DNA of 47,563 nucleotides from an uncultured Clostridium sp. (GCA_900557165.1 USRS01000006.1:1-47563), one strand, 5' to 3'. Counted from the stretch's first letter, positions 7,297 through 16,738 are shown. Numbers and translations: made by a program. Notes: a model not told the origin generated them from the sequence alone.

Positions 7297-7980
7297 TTAC
7301 TCTTCATGTACATTTAAATCTATTATCACTACATCTCTTGGTACAAATCTATCACCTATTATTTCATTTAACATATTACCATACTCTTGAACCCATTGAG
7401 ATTTAGATATATTTTTATATAAGTGATCTTCAACTATATTTAAAAATACAACTTTTACTTTATAACCTCTTTTCATAAGCTGGTGCATAAAAGTTATTCT
7501 ATTTGTGAATTGATAATAAGCATCAAACCATTTATTAAAATCCCCTTTAAATCCCAATTCATCGTAAGTTTCTTTCATAGAGTCTAGTATTTTTCTTCTA
7601 TTGTATTCATTTTTTGAAGCTAATTTACTTTTCAAATCTTTAAAATCACTTTTACTTTCAACTAATATTATTATTTTTTCTGATGAATTTTTCATATCAC
7701 CTATTCCTATACCATCCCATCTAGGTTGTCTTTGAGTCCAGAAATCTAAGTCTTCTTTTTTAAGTAAAAAATTATTTATATTTAGCATTTCTAACATATG
7801 ATTTGAATTTAACATATACTCTTTATAATCTTCTCCTTCTAATGGTGATAGCCATGTTATATTTTCAATTCTAGTATCTCTATCCATAATTTTTTTATTT
7901 AATCTAGCTCCATTATTTTCATTAATAATTTTTCTAAGCCAATACTTATCACTTATTTTTGCTTCTAAGTCAATACTCAA
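7297..7980 (-). CDS. Protein of unknown function with a WD...ExK (PD-(D/E)XK-like) motif
   Basis: A soluble 227-residue protein I do not recognise by name. Residues W88-D89, then about 18 residues later L-V-E-S-K (E108, K110) after a hydrophobic I-I-I-L strand, match the D...ExK layout of the PD-(D/E)XK nuclease fold, and families of chromosomal proteins with W-D-x-I-G...L-V-E-x-K are known. The C-terminal part has a long helix-rich stretch and a final beta strand. The start is TTG with GGAGG 7 bases upstream. It has its own terminator. There is no methylase, helicase or toxin next to it, so a restriction role is not supported. Nuclease activity is inference only. Confidence 0.75.
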   Translation of the reverse strand: MSIDLEAKISDKYWLRKIINENNGARLNKKIMDRDTRIENITWLSPLEGEDYKEYMLNSNHMLEMLNINNFLLKKEDLDFWTQRQPRWDGIGIGDMKNSSEKIIILVESKSDFKDLKSKLASKNEYNRRKILDSMKETYDELGFKGDFNKWFDAYYQFTNRITFMHQLMKRGYKVKVVFLNIVEDHLYKNISKSQWVQEYGNMLNEIIGDRFVPRDVVIIDLNVHEE

Positions 7981-8110
7981 GTAAGTTCCTCCTCATTATT
8001 TAAAATATAATAAAGTATTTTTATCATCAAAACGAAATTTTCGACAATAAAAGACTTTCCCTATAATTTATATATGACTTTCTACAAATAAAAGTGAGTA
8101 AATTTTAATT

Positions 8111-8147
8111 AAAAGATCGCACCAATATAAAATTGATGCGATCTTTT
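8111..8147 (-). terminator. Terminator of the 60-residue protein gene
   Basis: AAAAGATCGCACCAAT (8111-8126) pairs with ATTGATGCGATCTTTT (8132-8147) with one mismatch. It abuts the stop codon of the minus-strand gene at 8148-8330 and ends in a T run on the minus strand. Confidence 0.8.
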
Positions 8148-8330
8148 CTAATCTCTTTTTTTAACTTTATTATAAAGTTTTTCTGTTTTAGTTTTGTTTG
8201 TACCACAATCTCTAGCACCTATTTTTTGACCATTTTCTATACCTATATCTGCACCATGTTCTGAGTACATTTTTCTAAGTTCTGCATTTGATTTAGGTCT
8301 ATCTTTCATTCTATTTTTATTATTATCCAT
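8148..8330 (-). CDS. Small basic hydrophilic protein, unknown
   Basis: A 60-residue protein rich in Lys, Asn, Asp and Arg, with no membrane segment or signal peptide. The N-terminal half (N-A-E-L-R-K-M-Y) could form a helix, and the centre has a G-A-R-D-C-G-T-N patch with its only cysteine. AGGAGA lies 7 bases before the ATG and a good terminator abuts the stop, so it looks like a real single-gene unit. I do not recognise a family; a spore or nucleic-acid-associated protein would fit the composition but this is a guess. Confidence 0.6.
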   Translation of the reverse strand: MDNNKNRMKDRPKSNAELRKMYSEHGADIGIENGQKIGARDCGTNKTKTEKLYNKVKKRD

Positions 8331-8391
8331 ATTTCTTCTCCTTGATGATATTTTAATTATAATTTATCCAATAAAAATAGCTTCTATTCCT

Positions 8392-10803
8392 TTAGATATG
8401 CTTTGTACCTCTTAGAATTTCTAATAGACCTTTTATATAATGTTTATTTAACAAATTTATAAATCCTGTAATTGTTTTATGACTGATAACTCCTCTAGTA
8501 GCCATAGTCATCAGTCTAAATGGTAAATCATTTAAAGATTCTTTAATTGTAATTTGCATATACCTATCTCCTTTGGCGAACTTATATGCTTTTTTATTAA
8601 TGAGAGATATAATCAAATCTCCTCCATAGGCATGTTTTATATCATTAATTGTTGAGTTTGCATTAAATGGACTAGTTTGATTTTTTGTTATAGGTAAATT
8701 ATTTCCATAAATGGCTTCAAATTCTTTAATTGTAGGATTAAACTCTTTTTTATATAATTCATAATATGATGGTGATATTTCTTTATAAGCAGGAATTTTT
8801 TCGTTAGTACTATTTTTCTTTATTATAGTTGAAAATTTTATATCTCTTGATGATGATCCTACATTTATGCTATATATTCCTTTTTCCATTTCAAACTTAT
8901 GCGTATAAGTATTAAAATAAGAAAAACAATCTTCATCTAAAGAAAAAACTACCTCTTTACTTTCACCAGGCATTAAATTTATCTTTTTAAATCTCTTTAA
9001 TTCTTGTTTTGCTCTGAATAATTTTGAATTTAAACAAGATATATAAAGTTGAACAACTTCCTTACCTTCAAAATTTCCTGTATTAGTAATAGTAACATGT
9101 ACTTCTACTAAATTATTATTATTTTTAACTTTCATGTTATTATATTCAAATGTTGTATATGAGAGTCCAAATCCAAAAGGATATTTAACTTCTTTCTGAG
9201 CTGTATCAAAATATCTATACCCTACAAAAATACTTTCTCTATATTCTAAATGATTTCTATCTCCTGGATAAAATTTAAATGATGGATAATCTTCTAAATT
9301 ATTGGCATATGTTTCATTTAATTTGCCGCTTGGATTTTTCTTTCCCAGTAACAAATTTACAGTTGCATGACCTCCCCTAGCTCCACTTAAATGAGTTAAT
9401 AAAATAGACTTTGGAATATGACTCCAATCCATTTTTATAGCAGAACCACATTGCAGTACTACAACTAAATTTTTATTTATTTTTCCAATTTCATAAATTA
9501 AATTTTCATGGGATTTTGGTAAGTTCATATTTTTACGATCATAGCCTTCAGCTTCAACATATTTAGGTAAGCCTACAAATAAATATACAATATCTTTATC
9601 TTTCGATACTTCAATAGCCTCCTTTAATAAAAATTTATCATTTTTGTCATCTTCAAAAGAATAACCTGGAGCATAGGATATTTTACATTTATTATCTATA
9701 AATGCATCACAGGCATTATCATTTGTATTTGGATTAACTTTTGAACTACCAAGAGCTTGAATTACGGGTTCTTTAGCTAATCTTCCTATTATAGCTATAT
9801 TTTGATTAATATTTCCCGGAAGAAGTTTATCATCATTTTTTAATAATACTGCACTATTTTCAGCAACTTCTTCAGCTAAATCAATATGTTCTTGTATATT
9901 ACATTTATAAGGTATTTTTTTGCTTTCTTTATATTTTAAAATTAGTTCAATAACTTTTGTAACAGATTCATCTAAAATTTCTTCTTTAATTTTATTATTT
10001 TTTACTGCTTGTTCTATATTTTTGTAATAATCATCATTATAACCAGGCATCTCCAAATTTAACCCATTGTTAATGCTCTCAACAATATCGTTGACGCCTC
10101 CCCAGTCACTAATTATACATCCTTTATAGTTCCATTCTTTTCTCAATATATCATTAATTAAATAATTATTTTGACAACAATACTTGCCATTTAATCTATT
10201 ATAAGCCATCATAATTGACCAAGGGTTTGATTCCTTTATGGCAATTTCAAATCCTTTTAAATAAATTTCTCTAAGAGCTCTTTCATCAATTATGGCATTT
10301 ACTGTATATCGATTTTTTTCTTGATTATTAGCAGCAAAATGTTTTAAACATGCTGCCACACCCTTACTTTGTATTCCTTTAATTAATGCAGCTGATATTT
10401 TTCCACTTAAATAAGGATCTTCACTAAGATATTCAAAATTACGTCCACATATAGGAATTCTTTTTATATTAATTCCTGGACTTAAAAGAACTGCCACATT
10501 TTCTGTTCTACATTCTTCTCCTAAAGCTTTGCCAACTCTATAAATTAAATCTTCATCAAATGATGATGCCCATGCAGTTGATGTAGGAAAACAAGTTGCC
10601 TTTTCAACTTGACTACCTATAAAATCAAAGTTGTTTTTAATTTCTTTTCTAAGACCATGGGGACCATCACATATCATGATAGATGGAATATCTACTTTAT
10701 CTGCAAAAAACAATTCCCAAAAATCCATACCACAACAAAATTTACACTTTTCTTCTAAAGAGAGCTTTTTTACTATGGAAGAAGCTTCTTCATGTAAGCT
10801 CAT
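8392..10803 (-). CDS. Glycoside hydrolase family 3 beta-glycosidase
   Basis: A cytosolic exo-glycosidase, probably a beta-glucosidase that releases terminal sugars from imported oligosaccharides. The 803-residue protein has the usual GH3 order: N-terminal TIM-barrel domain (about 1-300) with the K-H-F-A-A-N-N motif and the nucleophile Asp233 in I-I-S-D-W-G-G, a C-terminal alpha/beta sandwich (about 320-540), then a fibronectin III-like domain (about 570-640) and an extra 120-residue tail. No signal peptide is present. The start at 10803 sits 7 bases from GGAGG; an in-frame ATG 18 codons earlier would cover that site. No sugar transporter or regulator is adjacent. Substrate (glucoside, xyloside, N-acetylglucosaminide) cannot be fixed from sequence. 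Confidence 0.92.
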   Translation of the reverse strand: MSLHEEASSIVKKLSLEEKCKFCCGMDFWELFFADKVDIPSIMICDGPHGLRKEIKNNFDFIGSQVEKATCFPTSTAWASSFDEDLIYRVGKALGEECRTENVAVLLSPGINIKRIPICGRNFEYLSEDPYLSGKISAALIKGIQSKGVAACLKHFAANNQEKNRYTVNAIIDERALREIYLKGFEIAIKESNPWSIMMAYNRLNGKYCCQNNYLINDILRKEWNYKGCIISDWGGVNDIVESINNGLNLEMPGYNDDYYKNIEQAVKNNKIKEEILDESVTKVIELILKYKESKKIPYKCNIQEHIDLAEEVAENSAVLLKNDDKLLPGNINQNIAIIGRLAKEPVIQALGSSKVNPNTNDNACDAFIDNKCKISYAPGYSFEDDKNDKFLLKEAIEVSKDKDIVYLFVGLPKYVEAEGYDRKNMNLPKSHENLIYEIGKINKNLVVVLQCGSAIKMDWSHIPKSILLTHLSGARGGHATVNLLLGKKNPSGKLNETYANNLEDYPSFKFYPGDRNHLEYRESIFVGYRYFDTAQKEVKYPFGFGLSYTTFEYNNMKVKNNNNLVEVHVTITNTGNFEGKEVVQLYISCLNSKLFRAKQELKRFKKINLMPGESKEVVFSLDEDCFSYFNTYTHKFEMEKGIYSINVGSSSRDIKFSTIIKKNSTNEKIPAYKEISPSYYELYKKEFNPTIKEFEAIYGNNLPITKNQTSPFNANSTINDIKHAYGGDLIISLINKKAYKFAKGDRYMQITIKESLNDLPFRLMTMATRGVISHKTITGFINLLNKHYIKGLLEILRGTKHI

Positions 10804-10880
10804 ATAGTCACCTCCCAATGTAACTAATTTTGTCTTTTGGTATATTTTATGTTTCAAAACTTAATAGGTTGTTAAATTTA

Positions 10881-11093
10881 TTAATCTATAAATTCTATTA
10901 TTTTTACATTACTTTTGTTTATAGAAAAATTACTTCCTAAATCTCTCCCAAATAAGACTAATGATGGTACTTGATTACCTTCATTAAATTCTTCCATCCA
11001 ATCTATTAATGCTCTAAAATTTCTCACATTACTTTCTTCAACTATTCTTTCATAATTATTTCTATATACTATTCTAACTCTATCTCTTATCAA
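10881..11093 (-). CDS. Small protein of unknown function
   Basis: A 70-residue soluble protein with alternating strands and a central acidic helix (D-W-M-E-E-F-N-E). The start is TTG; GGAGA lies 8 bases upstream and the only nearby ATG runs into a stop at once. It precedes the GH3 gene by 77 bases on the same strand, so the two could share a transcript. I do not recognise a family. Confidence 0.55.
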   Translation of the reverse strand: MIRDRVRIVYRNNYERIVEESNVRNFRALIDWMEEFNEGNQVPSLVLFGRDLGSNFSINKSNVKIIEFID

Positions 11094-11285
11094 TTATCTC
11101 ATCTCCTAATTTTTATTTCTAAATCCTATAGTAATTTTTATTTTACAATATATTAAACGTATTATCTATATTACCCTCTTTTTCCTTAAGGTAATCCACA
11201 TTAAATTAGCTCTAATAATATTAACATAATACTATTCAATTTCATATTTTAATAAAAAATAAGTTTATATATACGGAGGTCTGCC

Positions 11286-11540
11286 ATGGCTGATTTAGAT
11301 AATAAAGTTGTTATAGATAGTATTTCTGCCAATATAATTGATGAACACTCTCAAGATAGATCAATTTTAGTTGGTATTTTACCTTATGAAAATAGTACTT
11401 ATAGTGAAAATCTTGAATTGATAATTAAACCTGAAGTTGGATATCCTACAAAAATCAAACTGCCTTTTTCTGGTTATGATATACAACTATTTTGTGGTGA
11501 TTTCATAAATTTTAAATTTCTTTATTTGTTCTTAATTTAA
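11286..11540 (+). CDS. Small protein of unknown function, tail overlaps the convergent permease gene
   Basis: An 84-residue frame with GGAGG 7 bases before its ATG. The first 70 residues look like a genuine acidic beta-rich protein, while the last 12 (ending in hydrophobic F-L-Y-L-F-L-I) come from DNA that is also the antisense of the ABC permease C-terminus, an overlap of 29 bases. The frame may have lost its original stop when the neighbouring operon came in. It is one of only two plus-strand genes after 6 kb. No family recognised. Confidence 0.55.
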   Translation: MADLDNKVVIDSISANIIDEHSQDRSILVGILPYENSTYSENLELIIKPEVGYPTKIKLPFSGYDIQLFCGDFINFKFLYLFLI

Positions 11541-12633
11541 TAAAAGTTATTACAAAAAATACAATTGATAGTAGTGTAAGTGAGTATAAATATCTACTTA
11601 TACATTGTAAATTATTAGTTCTTTGTAATGTTTCAACAGAAAGTATAACCCATCTAGTTGGCATAAAACGCCCTATTTCTTGCAAACTATCTGTCATAAC
11701 ATGAAAATCCCAAAATACACCACTTAACATACAACAAGGAACTATTATTAATATATTTACTATAGTTGAAGTATATCTGCTTCTTGTAAAAGAAACTATA
11801 CATAAATTAAAACTTAAAGCTAATAGATTTAAAAATATCATCACAATAAGAAAATCCACACTATTTTCCATGCCAAAATTTATACTAAATATTTTACACA
11901 TCAAATAATAAACAAAAATAGTTAAAAATGACATTATATAAAAGACAAAAACTAAGGAAAAATAATACTTCCATTTACTTATTCCCGAGCTAAGAATACG
12001 AATTTTTGTTTTATTTTCCTCATCTTCAATCAAAAAATTAGCTATATTTCCACAAATGATAAATACAATAAATATGATTAATCCCAGAGATTTTTCAATT
12101 TGTGGCCTACTTTCATCTATGTCATTTAAACTTAACTTTGTACCTTCATCTTTATAATTTTCATTAATTCTTTTAAAATTATTTATATCTTTATCGCTTA
12201 TATTTGATATCATTGATAAATCTTCACATTTTAGCTCTATCATAGTTCTTACAACTGCATTTACATCACTTTCATTAATAGATTTTATTATTATATTATT
12301 ATCCTCATTATTTAAAAGTTTTTCTTGAAAACCATCGTTTATAATTATAGCCATTTGAATTTGTTGGCTAACTAAAAGCATCTTGTAATCTTTTTCTTTA
12401 ATATTAACAGTCTCTACATCTTCTAATTCATCTATTACTTTTATAACTTCCTCAGATACATAAGAATTATCCTTATCTATTATTCCTACTTTAAATTTAT
12501 ATTCACTTCCAAACTCAAAAGTAAAAAATATTATTACAAGGGCTGGTAATATAACTCCCATTAGAATATAACTTTTCTTTTTCATAAGTAATTTCATGGT
12601 ATTTATTATTAGACTAATCAAAGTTACCACCAA
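11512..12633 (-). CDS. ABC-2 type permease, second subunit of the exporter
   Basis: A 373-residue membrane component of an ABC exporter. It has the layout of ABC-2/NatB-type permeases: helix at about 20-40, a large extracytoplasmic domain (about 45-180), then five helices (about 185-365). It is the last gene of the unit that starts with the flavoprotein at 16583, and its 5' end overlaps the stop of the preceding permease gene by up to 20 bases, pointing to translational coupling. The start is uncertain: a TTG at 12633 or, better placed after GGTGG, a TTG at 12621; the first ATG is at 12597. Its partner is most likely the permease at 12614-13777, giving a heterodimeric channel. Confidence 0.88.
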   Translation of the reverse strand: MVVTLISLIINTMKLLMKKKSYILMGVILPALVIIFFTFEFGSEYKFKVGIIDKDNSYVSEEVIKVIDELEDVETVNIKEKDYKMLLVSQQIQMAIIINDGFQEKLLNNEDNNIIIKSINESDVNAVVRTMIELKCEDLSMISNISDKDINNFKRINENYKDEGTKLSLNDIDESRPQIEKSLGLIIFIVFIICGNIANFLIEDEENKTKIRILSSGISKWKYYFSLVFVFYIMSFLTIFVYYLMCKIFSINFGMENSVDFLIVMIFLNLLALSFNLCIVSFTRSRYTSTIVNILIIVPCCMLSGVFWDFHVMTDSLQEIGRFMPTRWVILSVETLQRTNNLQCISRYLYSLTLLSIVFFVITFIKLRTNKEI

Positions 12634-13777
12634 CCCTTTGCTTTGATATGAAATTTCCCACTATCAACATAATAAGTGATAAGCTAAGTGATATAAGTAT
12701 GGAAATAATATAATATTTTGTTTCCATATTATAATGTAGTCCAAGTAAAGCAATATTAGCCCAATAGTTTGGCATAATATTACAAAGAAAATTTGTAATT
12801 CTCGATGATTTTACGAGACAAATAGGAACATAAGATCCACCTAAAAATCCCATTATAATTATAAGAATATTATTAACTGTGTAGGCTGTTTTTTGATTAT
12901 GAAAAATCATGGATATAAATATTCCTAAGACTGAACTGAATATTATAAACGAAATTAAAACAAGCATTATATAAGTTAAGTTATCTCCCCAATTAACATG
13001 AAGTAATTTAGCACTTACAATATAAACCACAAGTGTTTGCATTAATCCTATAATTATTCCCAAATCTATTTTTGATGCAAGTATATTAAATCTATTAGTA
13101 TTAGAAACTTTCAATCTAGTCATGGTATGTAAAAACCTTTCCTTATACATAGATATGGATGTTAATGTTGATATATATAAAATAATTAAGATTAGCTCAG
13201 CAAAAGTGTAATATGTATAAGAGTTTATTTCTTCTTCATTTATATTTTCATCTTTCAATGAAATTTTCATCTGGTAATTTGATAGATTTGTCATTTGATT
13301 TAAATTAGACTTGCTAATTGTTTGTAAAAAAGAATACTTTCTCCTATATTGTTCATATAAATTTCTAAATATTTTACTTTCTGTACTTTCTTTTTTCTCA
13401 TTTCTAAAATAATTAATTTTATTATCATAAATATCCATAAAGCATATGGCTTTATTATTATTTACATCATTTATAGCTTCTTTATAATTCTTATTTTCTA
13501 TAAATTTCACATTTGTTTTTTTCTCGAAATTAATCATAAAATCATAAAAAATTTGTAAATTCTTTTCATTATTAATCGGAGCATTTATCCTATAGTATAT
13601 AGTTTTATTATTAAATATATTTTTCTCCACGCTCATCAAATTATCTAGTGACTTTCCCATAACAAAAATAAGAATTACTGGGAATATGAGCATGACAATT
13701 ATATCACTTTTACTTCTAAAAAACTCCTTTATTTCTTTTTTTATTAGAGTTAACAAAATCAACTTTATCCACCTCAT
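12614..13777 (-). CDS. ABC-2 type permease, first subunit of the exporter
   Basis: A 387-residue membrane protein with the same architecture as its downstream neighbour: N-terminal helix (about 25-42), extracytoplasmic domain (about 45-190) and five or six C-terminal helices, including the conserved ABC-2 segment around G-G-S-Y-V-P near residue 315. The ATG at 13777 lies one base after the ATPase stop but has no ribosome binding site; a TTG at 13762, 6 bases after GAGGTGG, is a strong alternative. Together with the ATPase and the next permease it should export a hydrophobic or amphipathic compound. The substrate is unknown. Confidence 0.88.
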   Translation of the reverse strand: MRWIKLILLTLIKKEIKEFFRSKSDIIVMLIFPVILIFVMGKSLDNLMSVEKNIFNNKTIYYRINAPINNEKNLQIFYDFMINFEKKTNVKFIENKNYKEAINDVNNNKAICFMDIYDNKINYFRNEKKESTESKIFRNLYEQYRRKYSFLQTISKSNLNQMTNLSNYQMKISLKDENINEEEINSYTYYTFAELILIILYISTLTSISMYKERFLHTMTRLKVSNTNRFNILASKIDLGIIIGLMQTLVVYIVSAKLLHVNWGDNLTYIMLVLISFIIFSSVLGIFISMIFHNQKTAYTVNNILIIIMGFLGGSYVPICLVKSSRITNFLCNIMPNYWANIALLGLHYNMETKYYIISILISLSLSLIMLIVGNFISKQRVGGNFD

Positions 13778-13778
13778 A

Positions 13779-14708
13779 TTAATTTTTTAATCTTTTCCCA
13801 GTAAGATTTAAAAATACATTTTCCAATGTGGGTGATTCATTTTTTATACTTTCTATTACACCACCATTATTAAAAATTGTATTTACGAGTTTTTGTAAAA
13901 TATTTTTATCCTTTGAATATATACACTGCATAACTTTATCATTAATACTTATATTTTCAATGCCATCAATTTTCATAATAAATTTTTCAATATTTTCAAC
14001 TTTATTTTTTAAAACTATGGTATAAATATTCTCTCTAGTAAAATTTGATTTTAAATAATTTGAACTTCCCTCAGCTACAATTTTTCCTTTATCCAAAATA
14101 CATATCCTATCACAAATTTCTTCAATCTCTTCCATGTAATGAGATGTATAAATAATACTTGCCCCATTATCTCTCAATTTTTTTACAGACTGTAATATAT
14201 TATTTCTTGATTTTGGATCTATACCCACTGTGGGCTCATCCATAATAATAAGCTTTGGATTGTGGGCTATGGCACAAGCTAAATGCAATCTTCTCATCAT
14301 GCCACCTGAAAATTCTTTTGCCTTTTTATTTTTATAATCTTTAGGACCTACAAATTCCAAAGAATTCTCCACATGTTTTTTAAGCTCTTTGCCTTTAAAA
14401 GAATAAAGAGAACAGAAAAAAGAAATATTTTCATAAGCAGTAAAATTAGGATATAGAGCGATATCTTGAGCTACAATTCCTAAATTTTTCTTATACTTAT
14501 TTACATTGGTTTCCTTTTCTTCAAATATTATTTTGCCTTTATCCAATTGCTCAATTCCAGCAATTAATTTTATAATAGTACTTTTTCCTGCTCCATTAGG
14601 TCCTAAAAGTCCGTATATTTCTCCTTCTTTTATAGAGAAACTCACATTATTTATAACTTCTGTTTTATCATATTTTTTATATAAATTCTCTATTTGGAGA
14701 ATATACAT
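13779..14708 (-). CDS. ABC transporter ATP-binding protein (exporter type)
   Basis: The cytoplasmic motor of the exporter. Walker A G-P-N-G-A-G-K-S (about residues 37-44), Q-loop near residue 80 (I-V-A-Q-D), signature F-S-G-G-M-M-R, Walker B L-I-I-M-D-E-P and the H-loop T-S-H are all intact. A C-terminal 80-residue extension resembles the one in drug and antibiotic exporters of the DrrA/CcmA group. GGAGG is 6 bases before the ATG. It starts 12 bases after the flavoprotein stop and ends one base before the first permease, so all four genes are likely one operon. Confidence 0.94.
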   Translation of the reverse strand: MYILQIENLYKKYDKTEVINNVSFSIKEGEIYGLLGPNGAGKSTIIKLIAGIEQLDKGKIIFEEKETNVNKYKKNLGIVAQDIALYPNFTAYENISFFCSLYSFKGKELKKHVENSLEFVGPKDYKNKKAKEFSGGMMRRLHLACAIAHNPKLIIMDEPTVGIDPKSRNNILQSVKKLRDNGASIIYTSHYMEEIEEICDRICILDKGKIVAEGSSNYLKSNFTRENIYTIVLKNKVENIEKFIMKIDGIENISINDKVMQCIYSKDKNILQKLVNTIFNNGGVIESIKNESPTLENVFLNLTGKRLKN

Positions 14709-14720
14709 AAGAATCCTCCT

Positions 14721-16583
14721 TTATATTTTAGTCAAATTACTATTTATTTCTTTTATATTTACAGCTTCAGCAAATTTTTTTCTTACACATGCTTTTTCAC
14801 AAGATTTTTCTTCACAATCTATGCATGGGTTGATTCTATATTCTTTCATAAGTTTTTTTGCTCCATAGAAATTTCCCACAGATACTCTTCTATTTATATC
14901 TCTAATAGGTACACATTTATTACAGACTTTTTCACAACTAGGATTCATGCAATACTGACATTTCATAGCTAGTTTACCTATCCTATTTTCCAAATCATTA
15001 TGGCCTATTTCTAAATTTTCTCCTTTATATGGTTTTTGTACAATTCTTACATAATCTTTTTTAATATTCTTATTTTCATATTCCTCCATATTACATTCTC
15101 TTAAAATAAGATTTGCTACACTTATACCAGATACTGTTACTGCTGGTGTTCCTGTTCCCATAACAGTTGATTCTCCACAGTTATAAAGACCTTCTACCTC
15201 TGACTTGGCTTTAAGTCTCTTTAGCATATGTTGACCCAATTGTTGTTTAGGTCCTGCAACAGCTCCATTTTCCTTCATAACTAGTCGTTGCAATGTCTTT
15301 GGTGTACTTAATTCAAAATAAGATAAGCTATTTATAAATCCTGGGAATTTTCTTTCTAAAACATTTAAAATTCTTTTTTCTTCCATTGATTTCATATTTA
15401 AATAGTCACTATTATGATAATCTTCATTTTTATTACCAGGCCATTTTTTGAAAGTTGGCCCAATAGCAATTACCGTTTCATATCCCCTTGGACAAAGAGT
15501 ATAATCATCCTTACTAAGAATATAGAGTGTAATTTCACCTTCATCTATTTTTTCAGTATTACTAATTAGCATTTCAATGGGAAGAGTATCTTTTGGTATA
15601 ACTTTTTCTTCTACTAAACCATAAAAAACTACTGATGGATAAGTTGGAACTAAGGAATTTGCCCATTTTCTACTTTTAATACATAAATTATCATCAATTA
15701 AATTATTGTATAAATTCCACACATTTCCCGAATTTATTACCTTATTACATTTAATGATTTTATTGTCACTTAACCTAACTCCATAAACTTTATTATTTTC
15801 AATTAAAATTTTTTCTACTTTTTTGTTATAAATCATCTCTCCATTATTCTCTTCTATGACTTTTTCTAATTTTCCAATTAAATTTAAAGTAGAACCAGCC
15901 GGATAATAACTACCTCCAAAATGATTATCTACAAACATTACTGCTGATAATATGGCTGGTGTTTCATAAACATTTGTATAACAATAAGTAGAAGTCAGCT
16001 TATCAAAAAAATCAAATACTTCCTTAGATGAAAAATACTTTTTAAGTAAGTATTCTGTATTTTTATTCATAAATCCTAAAAATTTCATATATGCAACTGG
16101 ATGACTCTTAAGTTGTTCTAATCCTTGCTCCTTTGTAACCACGTCAGGTGTAGTAAATGTGGGTTGCTCTGCTATTACTTTTAAGTATAAGTCACTTAAA
16201 TCCCTATAAAATCTTTTAAAATTTTCTTTTTCAGTTGGAAATATACGTCCCAATTGATCTGTGAATTTTTCCATTTCTTCATAAAAAATAATTTTATTAT
16301 TGTTAAAATTTATAGAATACAAGGCATCATGTTTTATTATATCTATTGGTTCTTCTAAAATATTAAAAACAAATCTATGAGGATTAAATCCCCTCTCTCC
16401 AAATCCATATATCATGGCACAACCTTGCTCAAATATAACATCTCTTCTTTTAAAAATACCACATGATCCTCCTGGTTTAAATTGAGCATCTATGACAGTT
16501 ACAAAAAAACCTTTCTTTGCAAGAAGAGCTGCCGCAGTTAAGCCAGAAATTCCTGCACCTATAACAACTATTTCACGTTCCAT
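14721..16583 (-). CDS. CrtI-like FAD-dependent oxidoreductase with a C-terminal Cys-rich (ferredoxin-like) module
   Basis: Residues 1-510 are a flavoprotein of the phytoene desaturase/retinol saturase type: the dinucleotide fold V-I-G-A-G-I-S-G-L opens the protein, and the conserved C-terminal FAD motif of this group (a G-E-S...G-T-G-T-P segment) is near residue 490. The last 80 residues carry nine cysteines: C542, C545, C550, C554, C557, then C587, C590, C595, C599. The spacing resembles the iron-sulfur domain at the N-terminus of GltD and dihydropyrimidine dehydrogenase. It could feed electrons to the flavin for desaturation or reduction of a polyene, lipid or similar substrate. It is the first gene of an operon with an ABC exporter. 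No isoprenoid synthase is in the window. Cluster assignment is inference. Confidence 0.85.
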   Translation of the reverse strand: MEREIVVIGAGISGLTAAALLAKKGFFVTVIDAQFKPGGSCGIFKRRDVIFEQGCAMIYGFGERGFNPHRFVFNILEEPIDIIKHDALYSINFNNNKIIFYEEMEKFTDQLGRIFPTEKENFKRFYRDLSDLYLKVIAEQPTFTTPDVVTKEQGLEQLKSHPVAYMKFLGFMNKNTEYLLKKYFSSKEVFDFFDKLTSTYCYTNVYETPAILSAVMFVDNHFGGSYYPAGSTLNLIGKLEKVIEENNGEMIYNKKVEKILIENNKVYGVRLSDNKIIKCNKVINSGNVWNLYNNLIDDNLCIKSRKWANSLVPTYPSVVFYGLVEEKVIPKDTLPIEMLISNTEKIDEGEITLYILSKDDYTLCPRGYETVIAIGPTFKKWPGNKNEDYHNSDYLNMKSMEEKRILNVLERKFPGFINSLSYFELSTPKTLQRLVMKENGAVAGPKQQLGQHMLKRLKAKSEVEGLYNCGESTVMGTGTPAVTVSGISVANLILRECNMEEYENKNIKKDYVRIVQKPYKGENLEIGHNDLENRIGKLAMKCQYCMNPSCEKVCNKCVPIRDINRRVSVGNFYGAKKLMKEYRINPCIDCEEKSCEKACVRKKFAEAVNIKEINSNLTKI

Positions 16584-16675
16584 AAATATTAATTCTCCTT
16601 TTATTTTTATGTACTATTAATATTTATGAATTAAAATAATTCTCTATTACTAAGATATATAACAAAGTTCCCCAT

Positions 16676-16721
16676 AGAAAAAAGCCATTTAGCTTATAAA
16701 TTTGATATGCTAAATGGCTTT
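16676..16721 (-). terminator. Terminator of brnQ
   Basis: AAAGCCATTTAGC (16681-16693) and GCTAAATGGCTTT (16709-16721) form a perfect 13-bp stem 17 bases after the brnQ stop, followed on the minus strand by a run of T. Confidence 0.88.
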
Positions 16722-16738
16722 TATATTTATTTAAATCT

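Noticed and set aside
7297..8330. A toxin-antitoxin or restriction island from the WD...ExK gene and the 60-residue gene
   Set aside because: Each gene has its own terminator, they do not overlap, and no antitoxin, methylase or helicase is present.
14506..14972. Plus-strand frames opposite the ABC ATPase and flavoprotein genes
   Set aside because: Both minus-strand genes have intact conserved motifs throughout; the plus-strand reads are shadows.
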